From assembly GCA_947000775.1 (NCBI GenBank), contig CAMQGK010000110.1, forward strand, positions 22,603,501-22,667,500: a DNA stretch of 64,000 bases, written 5' to 3'. A program made the position numbers and the translations under genes. This document shows, in pieces, positions 12,735-26,280 of this stretch. Position 1 is the first letter of the stretch; every line of letters begins with the position of its first letter. The notes under the pieces were generated by a model that was not told where the DNA came from, did no database searches, and saw only the letters and a list, made by a program, of their open reading frames with translations. This DNA is from Pterois miles (taxonomy: Eukaryota > Chordata > Actinopteri > Perciformes > Scorpaenidae).

Positions 12735-13256
12735 GATACACAGAATTATCTAGATTTATATACTGGCCTCTCTATCAGCGACTCAACTTAATACTGTATC
12801 ATCCTCTCCCTACTTAGCTCCTTATTTTGTGTTCCCTAAAAACAAGTAATTTATAAAAGTTATCAGTGGTGTTAACTGGTAAATTACAGAGATTATGTGA
12901 AATCTGCTTCAAATGTTTTGGTGACTGCATACAAAAAGCAAATAGCAAAGATATAAATACAGTAAACAGCATGTTGCCTTTGCATGTCAGTACATCTTTT
13001 CAAACTCAAACAGCTGGTTTTGTCATGAATACTTTCACACAGAACGCAGATATTATGCCACAACAAGAAGCGTCATTTTTTAGGGAAGGTGGTCGACTTT
13101 ATGAGCTTTGAATGCATCAACCAATCATGATGTTGCAGAAAAGGTTGAGCTCCGCCTATATTTATGAAACAACAACACAGAGGCTCCGAAGTCCAAACCA
13201 AGACGGAAAACTTTATTTCTCCTTTCAGGCAGCGCGGACCAGATCCATTCCTTCTG

Positions 13257-13298
13257 TGTCTTTATTCTGACAGGACAGATCCTTTCAGAATAAAGACA
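13257..13298. repeat. Perfect 14-bp inverted repeat (hairpin)
   Basis: Arms TGTCTTTATTCTGA (13257-13270) and TCAGAATAAAGACA (13285-13298) are exact reverse complements around a 14-nt loop. An inner AGGA/TCCT pair could lengthen the stem. Confidence 0.85.
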
Positions 13299-14160
13299 TA
13301 TAATATTTGCGAGTGCTTTGCATTTTCATGTCATTTATTCATCACGACGCCGGTGTGTAAAGGCCTTTAATGCTGCATATAATATTACATTACCTTATTA
13401 TAATATTACAGCTTCACATGCTTTCATATGTGCTGAAATTCTGCATCTTTTTAGGTAAAAAACTAGGATTCACTTGATGACATTTTGTTTGCAACCACAA
13501 AAGGTGAAATGTTTCAACTGAAATGTCAAATAATTTTGGTTTGGGTGAGATTTGGAGCAGATTTTGAGTATGGAGAGTTTGTCAAACCTCAATAAATGTG
13601 CCATTTTTCCCTTCATCTCATGCGTCTTACAAAATATCTCATTAAACACTTTTGTGAGTGCAGGAAGACATTACAGAACTTTGTGAATGGCACTTTAAAT
13701 GAGGTTCACTGTATCTATTTTTCCTATTTTTACTTTTGCATCACTGTTTTTATCATTGATTTTGTGTGTGTATGTGTGTGAAGTGTGTGCTGGCAAAACA
13801 AAAATCCCAGCACTGATATCCGGATCGCATTATTCACCTCTTAAATAAAACCCTGACTTCAGCAGGACATTTACAACAATCTTAATACTCAGTATTGATT
13901 TCAAAAATCTATGGAGGTATACATTTTGCAATTATTGTGAACCAAACCAAAGGTCGTTACGTGTTGTCTAAAATCCTTTTCTTCTGCTATTCACACCTCC
14001 TGCCTCAGTGGAAAACCCCATCTCCTATCTGGAGGAGGAATGCCAAAAAAAAAAGTACCGGAACATAAACCAAAGGTTTGCATAATTTCAGTGGCAGAGT
14101 TGACAGGAAATCTATAGTCATTTTGGGCTTTGGCAGTGCCAAGCAGGCTTATATTGATTG

Positions 14161-14195
<35 letters not shown>

Positions 14196-15257
14196 CAAAT
14201 ATGTGTGTTGGTGGATTTATGGTAGAGTAAGGCAGAGCAGAGAGAGGAGATGAGGAGGAGAGAGAGATGCTGATGGAGAAGAGACCTTGAACCCACACTA
14301 CACTACATAACAGCAGAGGAAATAGAGCTACTGACAGCCAAATACAGACCACAAGCCCTCTTGTGTTATCCATCCCTCCTTCACCCCCCCATCTCCACCT
14401 ATTTCCTCTTTCACCAATCTTTTTCTCCCTCACTGCATTTTCCAAAACTAATATGAAAATAAAAAAGACAGGTGTTTGGACGCAATGAGAAAGCACAGAA
14501 TTAAGAGGGTTGGAAAAGGGGAAAAATGATCCCACTGTGACAAATGTACTGGCCTCCTTCTTAGAGAGGAGGACAGGACAGACATAACAGAGCACAGTGG
14601 ACCGCAAGTTGTTTGGGAGGTCTTAGAGGTCAGAGGGACTACATGGTTTGGGAGAGATACCAGCAGACTTCTGGCTGCTGCCTTCCCTCTTTCACAGCTC
14701 CATATAGCAGGACTTCCACTATTTACAGTGTAAAAACCCAACAGCCGGGCTTGCTGCTGGATCTGCAGCCAGGCAGGGGAGGCATCTCTGGATTAAATCC
14801 ATATATATCATGTCTATCATGCTAGAGCAAACGGGACAGGGATAAGAGACATGCTGAACACATATTGCGTTGTCTGCTTTGGTCCAAAATTAGCCTAAAA
14901 TTAGTCCAAATGTAAACAAATGTTTACACAGGCTTAACTAATTACAACAAACAGAATGAATTTCTCGGTATAACCTCTGTCATTTTAGATTTCAAGAATG
15001 TATGTGCATTTACACCGTTCCACCCAGCTGCATGATGTACCAATAAGGCAGCCTGGTCAACTAAAAAAATTACATTCCCAGACAGCTGCACTGTCAATTA
15101 CGTTTCGAGGGATTCCCAAATTTGTTTTCAATGTATCACAAATATGTTACTAAGTCAAAGTTTGCGGCGGAGGTCAGGACGGACGGGGATCAAACTTCTG
15201 CAGGACTTTCACCCAAGATCAACAATGCATCAAATGTTATGTCATTCACTCTCACTC

Positions 15258-15395
15258 GTCTTCAACCACTTATCTGGGGTCAGGTCACAGGGCAACAGCT
15301 CCAGCAGGAGACCCCAAACCTCCCTTTCCCAAGCCATATTAACCTAGTCTGACTGGGGGATCCCGAGGCGTTCCCAGGCCAGTGTGGAGAGACAG
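15258..15395 (+). mobile_element. Old retroposon fragment (LINE 3'-region type)
   Basis: Contains ATCCCGAGGCGTTCCCAGG and the preceding GGGTCAGGTCACAGGGCAAC / CCCAAACCTCCCTTTCCC blocks, which I recognise as an abundant fish LINE 3'-region repeat. No coding remains. Family assignment is uncertain. Confidence 0.55.
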
Positions 15396-16486
15396 AGACA
15401 GAGCTTATTTTCTGCAGTAATCTAAAACCTAATGGAAAAACCCACTGGCTTCTTGTCAAGGGATCCAGGGCGATGCTAACTTTCTGGTTGGTCTACTAAA
15501 AAACATAATTGCTGGATCACTCTATACAGATTGTGTGAGCTACTGGACACCTAAATAAAATATCTTTTATCTACCAGTCGATCTAATATCCATCCTGCTC
15601 AGATGACTCTTACACATTCAGTAGAAATAGATTTATTCCTTTGCACTGATGGCCATACACATGGCCGTTAATAAAAGGCTTGACAGGCTTGTTGATGTGC
15701 CAAGCAGGACAGGTGGGTTGAGTCAAGCTCAGTTAAGGGATATTTACAACAGGCAGTTCTTCATGAAGGCCAAAACCATCTCAGACTGTCCTGACCAATC
15801 TCTGAACAAAGAATGTGAGCTCTTGTCTTCAGGCAGCAGCTATAGATGGACTGCTATGAGGACTAAACCGCTCAAAGGTTGCCTCAGTATTTGATATGCC
15901 GAACATGGAATAGCTCATGCACATTAACAGCTAACCTCTCTGCCTTTTATTTGCACTTTACGCTCCCTCACCTCTGATATGATCTCAGGGTTTTTATACT
16001 GCTTATTGTTTTTACAGTGTTTTTGGTTTTACTGCCTCATAGTTGTTTTATCATTTTTATTGTCTTACAGTTGTGTGTGGTATCGCTGCTGTCTTATTGC
16101 CTTGTTAAAATAATGCTTTAAAACTGGGCCCATCACATTTTCTATAATAGGACTATAAAGAATGACTTCATAGACTTCACTAAGTGTTTTTTTTTAAACA
16201 GGTCTGCGATGGTTTTCCTGCTGAAATGAGCAGTTTGATTCATCATCGGCACTCCTACTGTTTAAGAGACACAGGAGAAACTTTTTTTGTGTTATAAAAT
16301 TTGGGGTGCCGATTCATAGATTTACACTGTATAAAACAAAAAAAGAAAAGAAAAACATATCTGGATCAGGATCGCTGAAGAGGATGTTCATCTCAGATAC
16401 CTTAAAAATGGTCGCAGCTGATGTGATGTAACTCATTTTGAGTATTTTAGTCCTGCAAGGTGGCAGCATCTAGTGCATGGAGGAAG

Positions 16487-16924
16487 TTAAAGCCCCCTCC
16501 AGCCAGTTTCACTTCCTTTTTTTTAGTTAACGTTCTTTCTCAAACAGAGAAAGGTAGTGTGGTATATAGTCAGACATAAATTCTTATCACGGCAACCACA
16601 TTTAATCGTTTTTCAACCCAGTATGGATGAATTTAGTGTTGATCAGACCACAAATTAGACAAGAATTAGCGTAACACACCAACTCTCACAAGCGCTCCTC
16701 CTGGTGAGGCGGCCGACCCTCTGGCTGCTGCTTCTAGTATAGTCGCACGTCATATTCCCATTTTAGCGACAACTACCTTCTTTATTTAAACTTTGAACAC
16801 AAAATTAAGTTATTTGTCAAAAAACACTTGGCAAAAGCTGTGGCTAATCAGCTTAGACAGGACATGACTCAACTAAATATGCAATATCATAGAAATGCCA
16901 AAATACACTGGAGGGAGGCTTTAA
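16487..16924 (+). mobile_element. TTAA-type MITE, family 4 (AGCCCCCTCCAG)
   Basis: A 438-bp segment beginning TTAAAGCCCCCTCCAGCC and ending CTGGAGGGAGGCTTTAA, inverted termini of about 17 bp with two or three differences. No open frame of note. Ends follow the TTAAAG...CTTTAA pattern of the other MITEs here. Confidence 0.75.
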
Positions 16925-18484
16925 ACAACAAGAAAAAGCTACAGTATGAGGGAGAGACAACACGGGAGACAGGGTAGGGAGGGGCTGAGCGAAAGACGCT
17001 CTGAGAGGTTAGATGCCTCCGCTGCCGTGGACAAAGGGCAGGGGAAAGATAAAGATACAGCACTTTGCAGCGAGACGGAAAGTGATCGCTTCAGAGTCGG
17101 CGAGGGAGTTAAAGAGGAAGAGAATATGAAAGTAGGATCTTTGTTGGCGGCGAGAAGAAAGGATGCGGAGGTAAAGGAACAAGCCTGTGGGCTCAGAAGA
17201 GATTAAACTGGACCAACGCCAACCAGCCACAGAAACACAGCAAAGAGAGAAACGGCCTGCCTGGGAAATGACCTTCATCTCTCCTGTACATGGGGTGTAA
17301 ATCTGTCCCCTGCACCTCCAACTGATCTAGACACACACACTAACACTCACACACATGATTTAAATAGCTCTCCAGCTCCTCTAAATGCCCCCTTAACTCA
17401 GCTCAGGGGACAGAGTGACAGACAAAGAGAGTAGACAAATCCACACATCTAAAGAGCCTATAAAACACAAAGTCATCATCTATTTCCCTCATCGCTGCGC
17501 TATATTTTCAACTCTGCTGCTCTCTAAGGTCAATATCTTCACCTTCTCTCCCAACGACATAACATAATACATTCTCATGTTCATTTTTTTGTGTCTACTT
17601 CTTTACTCTCATCTCTTCTTGTCTGTCTTGTATCCTTCCACAGTCTCTCAGTCTAAGTTGGTTTTCCTCGTCAATACTTGATGAGCTTCCTGATGTGAAG
17701 TGCTGGCAACGGATTCTGGGTCGTCACTCTATCGTCTTCCAGCACCGCAGAACGTTGGCCAGCTGTGTTTGTTCTCCACATGAACTCAATTAACTCTGGT
17801 ACACAATCTCCAGAAAGCTGACACACACACATAGGCATTTATATGGAAAACAACAGCACACGCAACGTATAGTACGCATTTTCTAACCTGCAATTAACCA
17901 GATAATTCCAGTTAATTTACAGATGGTTTGCAGACAAACAGCATGCAACCATGTGCAAAGTCATACATCGAATTCAAATAAGGATAAAGGAAGATGAAAT
18001 TAGTGTGAAATAAAAACAATCGAAAAGAATGATTTAAATTACATATGCATTCACCTAAGTCTGAAATACGATAAATCGCTGACGAACAAACAGGATTAAA
18101 AACTCTTTTACTCCTGAAAAATAAAAGCAAATCACATATTTATCCCACACAACTATGAACAATGATCAACTTTATGCAATCATTATCAGCACAAAGTACT
18201 GCAATAAAATAGTGAGTCTTACCCAACTATATAGTATATTATTGGGTTATTATTGTTGATGCCTTCATGTGTGAGTAGTATTTTACTGTTGGTTAATGTG
18301 GAGCTAATTCTACCTATGTTACATACTGCTGGGTAGTGTTATCTATAAAAATACATGTAAATTGTCACTGTAAATAACTACTGCAGCAACCAGGTGGCAA
18401 CCTCCAAGTCTGAAAAGTGCCCTTTGACCTCAAGATGTGTGAATGAAAGTGAAAGTCTAGTCTCCCCTTTACAGCCCCCTTTTT
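16925..18484. other. Unique sequence, no gene seen
   Basis: No conserved frame. A weak CA run at about 17331-17352 is present. Confidence 0.5.
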
Positions 18485-18579
18485 GGTTGTAAGCTTCTGC
18501 CAACCAGTCCAGCTGCAGTTTATATCCATGTCTGGCCAAAATGCCATCACTTCAACACATTTTATCACTTATTATTAAT
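18485..18579 (+). repeat. Host repeat flanking hAT copy B
   Basis: About 95 bp, from GGTTGTAAGCTTCTGCCAAC to the TTATTAAT duplication, also present at 33461-33557 immediately before hAT copy C. An older interspersed repeat that carried the hAT insertion. Confidence 0.75.
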
Positions 18580-19975
18580 TAGGGCTGTCAAAGTTAACAT
18601 GGTAATAATGCGTTAACTAGGGGTGGGCACGGTTCGGGTAAAAAACCAAACCGTTTGATTTGCTAGTCACGGTTCAGATCGTGTATGTATCATTCGGTTC
18701 ATTTGAAATAGGTTATGAGGCCAATTTTTTTCATCCCATTTTTTGTCACTCTAGAAATCAAGGCCTATGGAAAGAGGCTGGGACTCGGGCAGACAGGGGT
18801 AGGGGGTTTGAAACTGAAGCTGCGGTCGTGCGTTCTGATTGGCTATTTTCGGCGAGGGTGGACCAGATTTTACTGTGGATGTGTTGTACCGCCAAAGATA
18901 CGACACTATGATGACACGTGACCCAGCCTCCTTCCTTCTCAAACTTCTCAGTTGGAGAGACATTGGTGAAGTACAGAGTACGGCTGTCATTCCGTTAAGG
19001 AAATGGCGAGTGGCGACAGGTAGAGGATCCACCAGTGTCGTTTAGCTCTGCTGAGTGCTGCATTTCAGATTTGGCGTTACGTATACAGTGACAGGAAAAA
19101 AGTGGTGGTAAAACATCAACCATGTGTAAGCACTGTGCAACATGTGTGACTTTTGCTAGAGGCAAATCTTCCAATGATTCATGGAGGAGCGAGTCAGTGA
19201 GGTGCAATAATATGCCGTCCCGCACACACATAAGCTACACAGTAATTCCTGAACTGTATGAACAGACACGACGATGAATTGTGAAAGAAGTGTCCAACAC
19301 AGATCATGTAGCTCTGACTACAGATGGATGGATGTCCGGGGCTGCTGAGAAGGTGGACAAACGCATCTTAAAAATGAGCAGAGTTGTTTTGAAACAGAGT
19401 GTGTTTGGTTTATGCTGCACTTTATGTTGATGGCCTTAGCCTCTGTGTGTTTTTTATTATCATTTTTTAAATATCAGAGAATAGAGAGACATATGTTACT
19501 GTTGTTTAAAAGGTCTATAGTGCTGGCTGCCCTGATACACTTTTTGTTGATGATCTGAACCTATAATTTGTTTTTCATGTATTACTTATTTTTAAATCAC
19601 ACAGTGGCACTTGTTCCTCATGTTAGCCTGGTCTACTGTTGTTCAGGAAACAGTTGCTTATTTTGGAAATAAATGAAAAGCTGTTAAGACTGAAATTGAA
19701 AACCGTGATCCCAAACCATGACAAACAAACTGTGAATGTTATGGACCGTCCCACCCCTAGTGTTAATGAAATTTGTTTCAATGCCCTAATTTTTTCGCAG
19801 AACGAACTTGGATTTTTGTTTTAAATTGTTTAATATACCAACCATGTCATTATAGAAGGCTAAATAACTTAAACTTAAGATAAATTTTGGGGAAAAAAAA
19901 ATGGAAGGGCAATTTTAAAAGGGGTCTTTAACTTTTAACATAAAAAAATAAAAAAAAAAAAGGGTTTATAAAAAT
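18580..19975 (+). mobile_element. hAT-type element, copy B (split, right end lost)
   Basis: Starts TAGGGCTGTCAAAGTTAAC right after TTATTAAT (18572-18579), continues for 38 bp to 18617, is interrupted by the 18618-19759 insertion, and resumes GTTAATGAAATTTGTTT. From about 19870 the sequence decays into homopolymers, although AAAGGGGTCT still aligns to copy C. No right terminus can be found. Confidence 0.75.
18618..19759 (+). mobile_element. hAT transposon remnant with BED finger and transposase fragments
   Basis: A 1,142-bp insertion with termini TAGGGGTGGGC / GTCCCACCCCTA. Flanks GCGTTAAC (18610-18617) and GTGTTAAT (19760-19767) differ only by two C-to-T changes. The frame at 19122-19225 reads MCKHCATCVTFARGKSSN, matching the C-x2-C end of a BED zinc finger. 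Near 19308-19350, VALTTDGWMSGAAEK matches the hAT transposase catalytic-region motif (D-G-W-x-S). The rest is decayed, so it cannot encode an active transposase. Confidence 0.75.
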
Positions 19976-20160
19976 AAAAATAAAATAAAAATAAAGTTTA
20001 GTAGAAAATTTTTTAAAAAAAAAATATTTTTATAAAAAAAAAAAAGCCGTAAAAAAAAAGGTATATAAAAAAGAGAGGGAGGAAATAGAGAATATTTCTT
20101 TTTTTTATAAAAAAAAGAAAAAAAAATAACAGAAAAAAAAAAAAAAAAAAATGTACAATA
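19870..20160. other. A/T-homopolymer stretch, probably corrupted consensus
   Basis: Where this should continue hAT copy B, C and most G are replaced by A or T: the sequence aligned to 34090-34130 (GACCTCTGACCTCTAG) reads AACTTTTAACATAAAA. Followed by about 200 bp of A-runs. It looks like low-quality gap sequence rather than natural decay. Confidence 0.5.
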
Positions 20161-21504
<1,344 letters not shown>

Positions 21505-21568
21505 CATAATAGAAATATCATTGTCTGCACACAGTAATTGTGTGTGTGCATGTGTTTGTTTTTTCTTA

Positions 21569-22299
21569 TTAAAGCTGCAGTGAGTAAAATGGAGCAAATA
21601 TGATTAAAAAAAAAGTCATTAAAAAATGACAGTAGTGAATCTGAAAGAAATCATATGCCTCTGTGTTCTCCAGCACTCCTAATGGCATCTGCAAGATTTC
21701 ACAGACCGGAGGACAACAACCAATCAGAGACGAGCTGGAGTCTACCGTCTCTGAGCAATGAAATGAAACAGTCAAACTAGGCAACGCTGATCAAATATGA
21801 ATCAATATTCGGCTACTGTAATGACTATTTCTTGCCTCAAATGTTTTCAGAAACATCTTGTAGTTACTGTTTAGCTGTAAGATGAGAAAGTTTGGTACCT
21901 GGCAGCCATATTGAGATCAGCTGAGGAAATACCAAGTGCCATCCACCAGCCCAAATTTTACAGCTAAACAGTAACTACAAGATGTTTCTGAACACATTAG
22001 AGGTGAGAAATAGGCATCACAGTAACAGAATATTATTCATATTTGATCAGCGCTGCCTAGTTTGACTGTTTGATCGGAGTTTGCAAGTGATTGACAGCTA
22101 TCTCGCTCTCTCTGAAATGACCTGTGACTGGCCAAAGTCTTCTTTCACTGGTTTGAGTTTATAAAGCCTGAAATCAGAGTCATGAGGAGGTGCAGAAAGT
22201 CTAGTTTTCTCTCAGAACACACAAATTACAATAAGCTGAAAGATTATAATGGAATTTTTGCCCAATTATGCCAAAAACATTCTGCCTACTGCAGGTTTA
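21569..22299 (+). mobile_element. TTAA-type MITE, family 2 (AGCTGCAGTGAG), copy 1 with internal fold-back
   Basis: Begins TTAAAGCTGCAGTGAGTAAA and ends TTCTGCCTACTGCAGGTTTA. It shares its whole length with the copy at 42734-43360, except for an extra inverted segment at 21958-22071 that is the reverse complement of 21766-21880 (about 90% by eye, one indel) across a 77-bp loop. No coding capacity. Confidence 0.85.
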
Positions 22300-24466
22300 C
22301 CTCTATAATTTTTCCTGGCTGTGTGAATAAAATACAGAGTAATCTGACAGTAAAATGTCTGTCATTTATGCTTGTCAGTCTCAAGTCATAAACTGTGGGG
22401 CACATGGAGCACCGGAATAAAAATCAACTACAATCACGCAACAGGAATTAATGTTGGTGGTAGAGGCAGACATAAAGCAACTCAGCACAGCAGGACTTTC
22501 AGTACAAAAGGGCAGTGCTGCCAACAGAACAAATTAAAATAATATAAAGATTAAATCATTTTGTGTATTCATGCAACATGCAGGTTATGTCTTCTTACAT
22601 GTTGATAAATCTTTTTCTTTGCGCCACATATTAAAGGTCAATAGAGAAAAATGTTCTTATAGAGGATCTTTTTGGTTGTCACTGTGAAGGCATGCACACC
22701 CTGAGGTGATGTACATATATCCTTTTTGCCTGTAGCATTTTCCCTGTGTAGTTAGCACTCCCAGCTCCCCTGGTGGGCCATAATCAGAGCTGTAAAGCCG
22801 GCAGTTAACATGCCAGAACAAACACACAGTAAAGCAGCTCCTTTTACAACACCACTCAATACTACCTGTCCTCCACGGCAGCCGAGCAGAACACCACTGT
22901 ACTAACAACGGCGCTGCTGGGTGGAGGGTAATATATGCAAAGAGCTGAAGGTAAATGTATGCAACTATAAAGACTCTTTTATTGGGCATTATGGTCAAAT
23001 GGAGGGATCGGCATCGTTGCTTAAAAAGATTGTAAAGGCAGTTATGGAAAAAGTAAAAACATGTCGTAAAAGAGATGCAGAATAAGGAATATGAGTTCCC
23101 CGGAGGCTTTTTAGTTAAAGTGATATGATCGTATTTCAAACTTTAAAAGTGTTAATGCCTATGTAAAGTGTATTCAACTTTGTGCCGTCCCCCGTCCTTG
23201 GAAATAAGCTTTAAAAGCTCTCAGTGGAAAGACTGAGGCCCTCCCAGAAGAACTTAAATTGAATCTAAAGGTGCCATTTGACCTTAGAAGAGTCCTCCAG
23301 TGATTTATTATGCACTTAAAGTAAAGTTAGCAAACTTGCAAGAGACAAATTTAAAAAGGTCAAATCGAAACAGCAGAGGCCAAGTTGTCTGGACTTTTAG
23401 TCAATATAATGGGTCAAACTCCAAAAAACACAAAATCCTTCCCATAATCCAACCTGCTTGTGTCTTTCGTTAGACCCTCCCTGACAGGTACAAGCCCAGG
23501 GATGTTAAAATCAGACTCACATCAGAAGTGGAAGCGCTGCGCTATGTTAATCATCACGTGAGCTGAAGTTTGGCTGTTCACATTGAAGGTGCATTTCTTC
23601 ACATCGGTTAACAAGCAGTTCCTCTCCTCCGCTGTTTTCTCTCTCTCTGTCTGCTTGTATGTGTGTGTATCTCGCTCTCTGTTTAGACACAACTGACACA
23701 TATGTGGAATAACTATGTAATTTAAAACCCACAATCACAAACAGCAGTGACACAAGGCTATTTCTTATAAATATAGTGGATGGATTTTGAAATGTGATTG
23801 TGGGAGGGACTGGGAGGGAATTGGAGGAATCAAAACACCGGGAGAGGGGAGGGAAGTCAAAGGCGTTCTTGGGATGCTGATTTTATCATCCTATCAGAAT
23901 CACATTGTTTTGTATTACATATAATATATCATTTATATCCATTAGAGTAGATTATCAGTGTGTTTTCTTGCCAGATTTGCTCACGGCATGCAGAGAAAAT
24001 AGACCAGACGTGGAAACTATTGATGAAAACTGCTCCGTGGCATGTTGCATGCTGTGTTAACGGCTCAGTTGATTTATATGGGTGCCGAATAGACGCGGGC
24101 AGCACGTCGTGGCGCTTTCGAGGCCTATGTGAACCTGGACTCACGGAAGCTTTCTGTTTAAAGTTTGTAGTCTCCAAGCCTAAGCTGAGACACCCTGGTG
24201 ATCATGTGAGTACCCAGGCTGCGTTGTGCCCTTTGTAATTATCTGATTTGACTATTTCTAACATGTAAAATTGGTGGCGGGAACCTTTAAAGGTGTGATC
24301 AGCGTGATTTGTTGGCTGCTTCTGTACACATGCTTGTTGTTTTCCTGCAACTCTAAAACCACACACGTAACCAATCAAACAGACACATAAAACCTGTTTT
24401 CTTTACAGTGTTTGTGATAAAACTAGATGTGCACATGTTCAAATACAGCACTCACAAAACTCCCTG

Positions 24467-24467
<1 letters not shown>
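22300..24467. other. Mostly unique sequence
   Basis: No recognised exon or transposon. A splice-bounded open frame at 23977-24205 is discussed as a weak candidate. Confidence 0.5.
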
Positions 24468-24511
<44 letters not shown>

Positions 24512-24518
24512 CACACAC

Positions 24519-24568
<50 letters not shown>

Positions 24569-24573
24569 ACACA
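24468..24573 (+). repeat. (CA)n microsatellite
   Basis: About 106 bp of CA with CTACACACACCTA interruptions near 24508. Confidence 0.97.
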
Positions 24574-25163
24574 ATTATAGCCAGGCTTGAGTTGTGGGTT
24601 AGAGCTGAGATTGTCCATTAGCAGTGGTCCATCGCTGTTTCAGGCTTAATGAAGTAGAAAGCAAGAAGAAAGAGAAAGCCTGCAGACCTGATTAATGGGA
24701 GTGAGAGACAGAGAGAGGAAGAGAGGAACAGGGATGAAGATTAAAGGAGAGAATAGGGAAAAGAAAGAGAGACAAGTAATGCATAATTAGAGGTGATGAA
24801 GTAAGAAGAGAAGGGCAGAGACCCAGAGAGGGGGAGCTTGTGCTTGATTTTTAATTGATCCATGTAAAGCTACGATGTGAGAAGCGCTTACCTCGTCCTA
24901 ATTCCTTCAAACTCTTAACTAAATGGTCCCTCTCACCTCTTCTTAAAGCTATCACTCCATCTCCGTCTCTGAAAGTCTTTTGAAGAATCTCTGTGTCCAT
25001 GACCGTATAGCTTAACACCGTGGAAGCCTGGCTTACCTCTCCTCAGCTCAACAGGATATGATTAAAGTCATGGTCCAGTTGACTGCTGGTCGCCCTCGGC
25101 CCTGTGGGCCTCGAGGGGAACCACCCACCTGCGCTGGGCCCCTTAGGAAGCCTAAGTGCACAG

Positions 25164-25199
<36 letters not shown>

Positions 25200-25879
25200 T
25201 GAAATCAGTCACCTGTGCAGGGCCATGCAGTGAGCGCTAGGCTCTAGCTAAAGCTTGGCTATGCTCTAAAAAGCAGCAGCAGGAATGGCACGGCAGGTTG
25301 GCGTGGGTGTTCATTAAAACACCCAGCACCATTCACAGGGAGAAACAAGGCCATAAAAGCAATTAATCTGCCCATAAACAAGCTATTCCGCCTGTCCAAC
25401 ACACCCACAACACACACAGGCCTGACAGCAGAGCAGGGAGGAGGGGAGCTGGGCCTCTTGTTCCTCCCGGCTCCCTTTCTCATTATCGCTGTCTGGATTT
25501 ATCTAACTAGTTCAGAGAAAGCGAATCAAAGATCTTAAGGTTTTTTTTTTTATCTAAAAAGCACTGCTATCTAAATCCTGCAGTGCTAAAATGTAGCGAT
25601 AGCGCTACACAGAAAGCGGGTAAAAAGTCTCACATCACAATCTCTACAGATCAGCACACTGGGCTTAGATAGTGATGTCATCTCACAGGTTTGTGCACTG
25701 TTTGTTGCAAGGTTTACTTCTCTTTATCACTCCTTTCCTTGCTTTAATTTTTGTATTTATAGAAAAATGTGCACCAATTCCATAATACAATATTAATTAA
25801 CATTTTTTGATAATGGGATTAAGGGTTGAAATTCATCATATCGTATTCAAGATATGTCTGGAATTCATGACATCTTACC
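24574..25879. other. Unique sequence with a short CA repeat
   Basis: No exon. (CA)n at 25166-25196 and two adjacent small hairpins at 25560-25587 and 25592-25609. Confidence 0.5.
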
Positions 25880-26280
25880 TAGGGGTGGGACTCACCAGAG
25901 GCCCCACGATACGATATTATCATGATACGTAAAGACCAGTTAGGGGAATCTATTGGCACAGATGGAATATAACATTAATATTTTGCAATGTGTTGAGTAT
26001 TGTCATATATTGCAATATATTGTGATTTGTTACCTTTTTTCAACTGCAAATTATGCAGTTTGTCAACATTTGTTTTATCTAACAAGAAACAGTGTTCACT
26101 CTGTTCACATAGCTTGAGGTCAGAGGTCAGGGGACCCCTTTCACCAAAACTTAGCCTAACTTTAAAGCATTATCTAGCATTCTTCCCAATAAGCTAACAT
26201 GACATGGTTGGTAACAATTGATTCCTCAGGTTTTCTAGTTTTATTATGAGCTTTAAGACTGGCCCATAGTTGGGCCTACA
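25880..26280 (+). mobile_element. hAT-type fragment with shared internal module
   Basis: Starts TAGGGGTGGGACTCACCAGA and continues with ACGATACGATATT-type sequence. The second half (26113-26275) holds the GAGGTCAGAGGTCAGGGGACC-like module and the GCTAACATGACATGGTTGGTA block of the copy A/B/C hAT family. The right terminus is not identifiable. Confidence 0.6.

Larger units (their letters stand above)
12729..16486. other. Mostly unique sequence
   Basis: No exon seen. Holds a perfect 14-bp hairpin at 13257-13298, a (TG)n at about 14160-14195, an old LINE-like fragment at 15258-15395 and purine- or pyrimidine-rich stretches. Confidence 0.5.
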
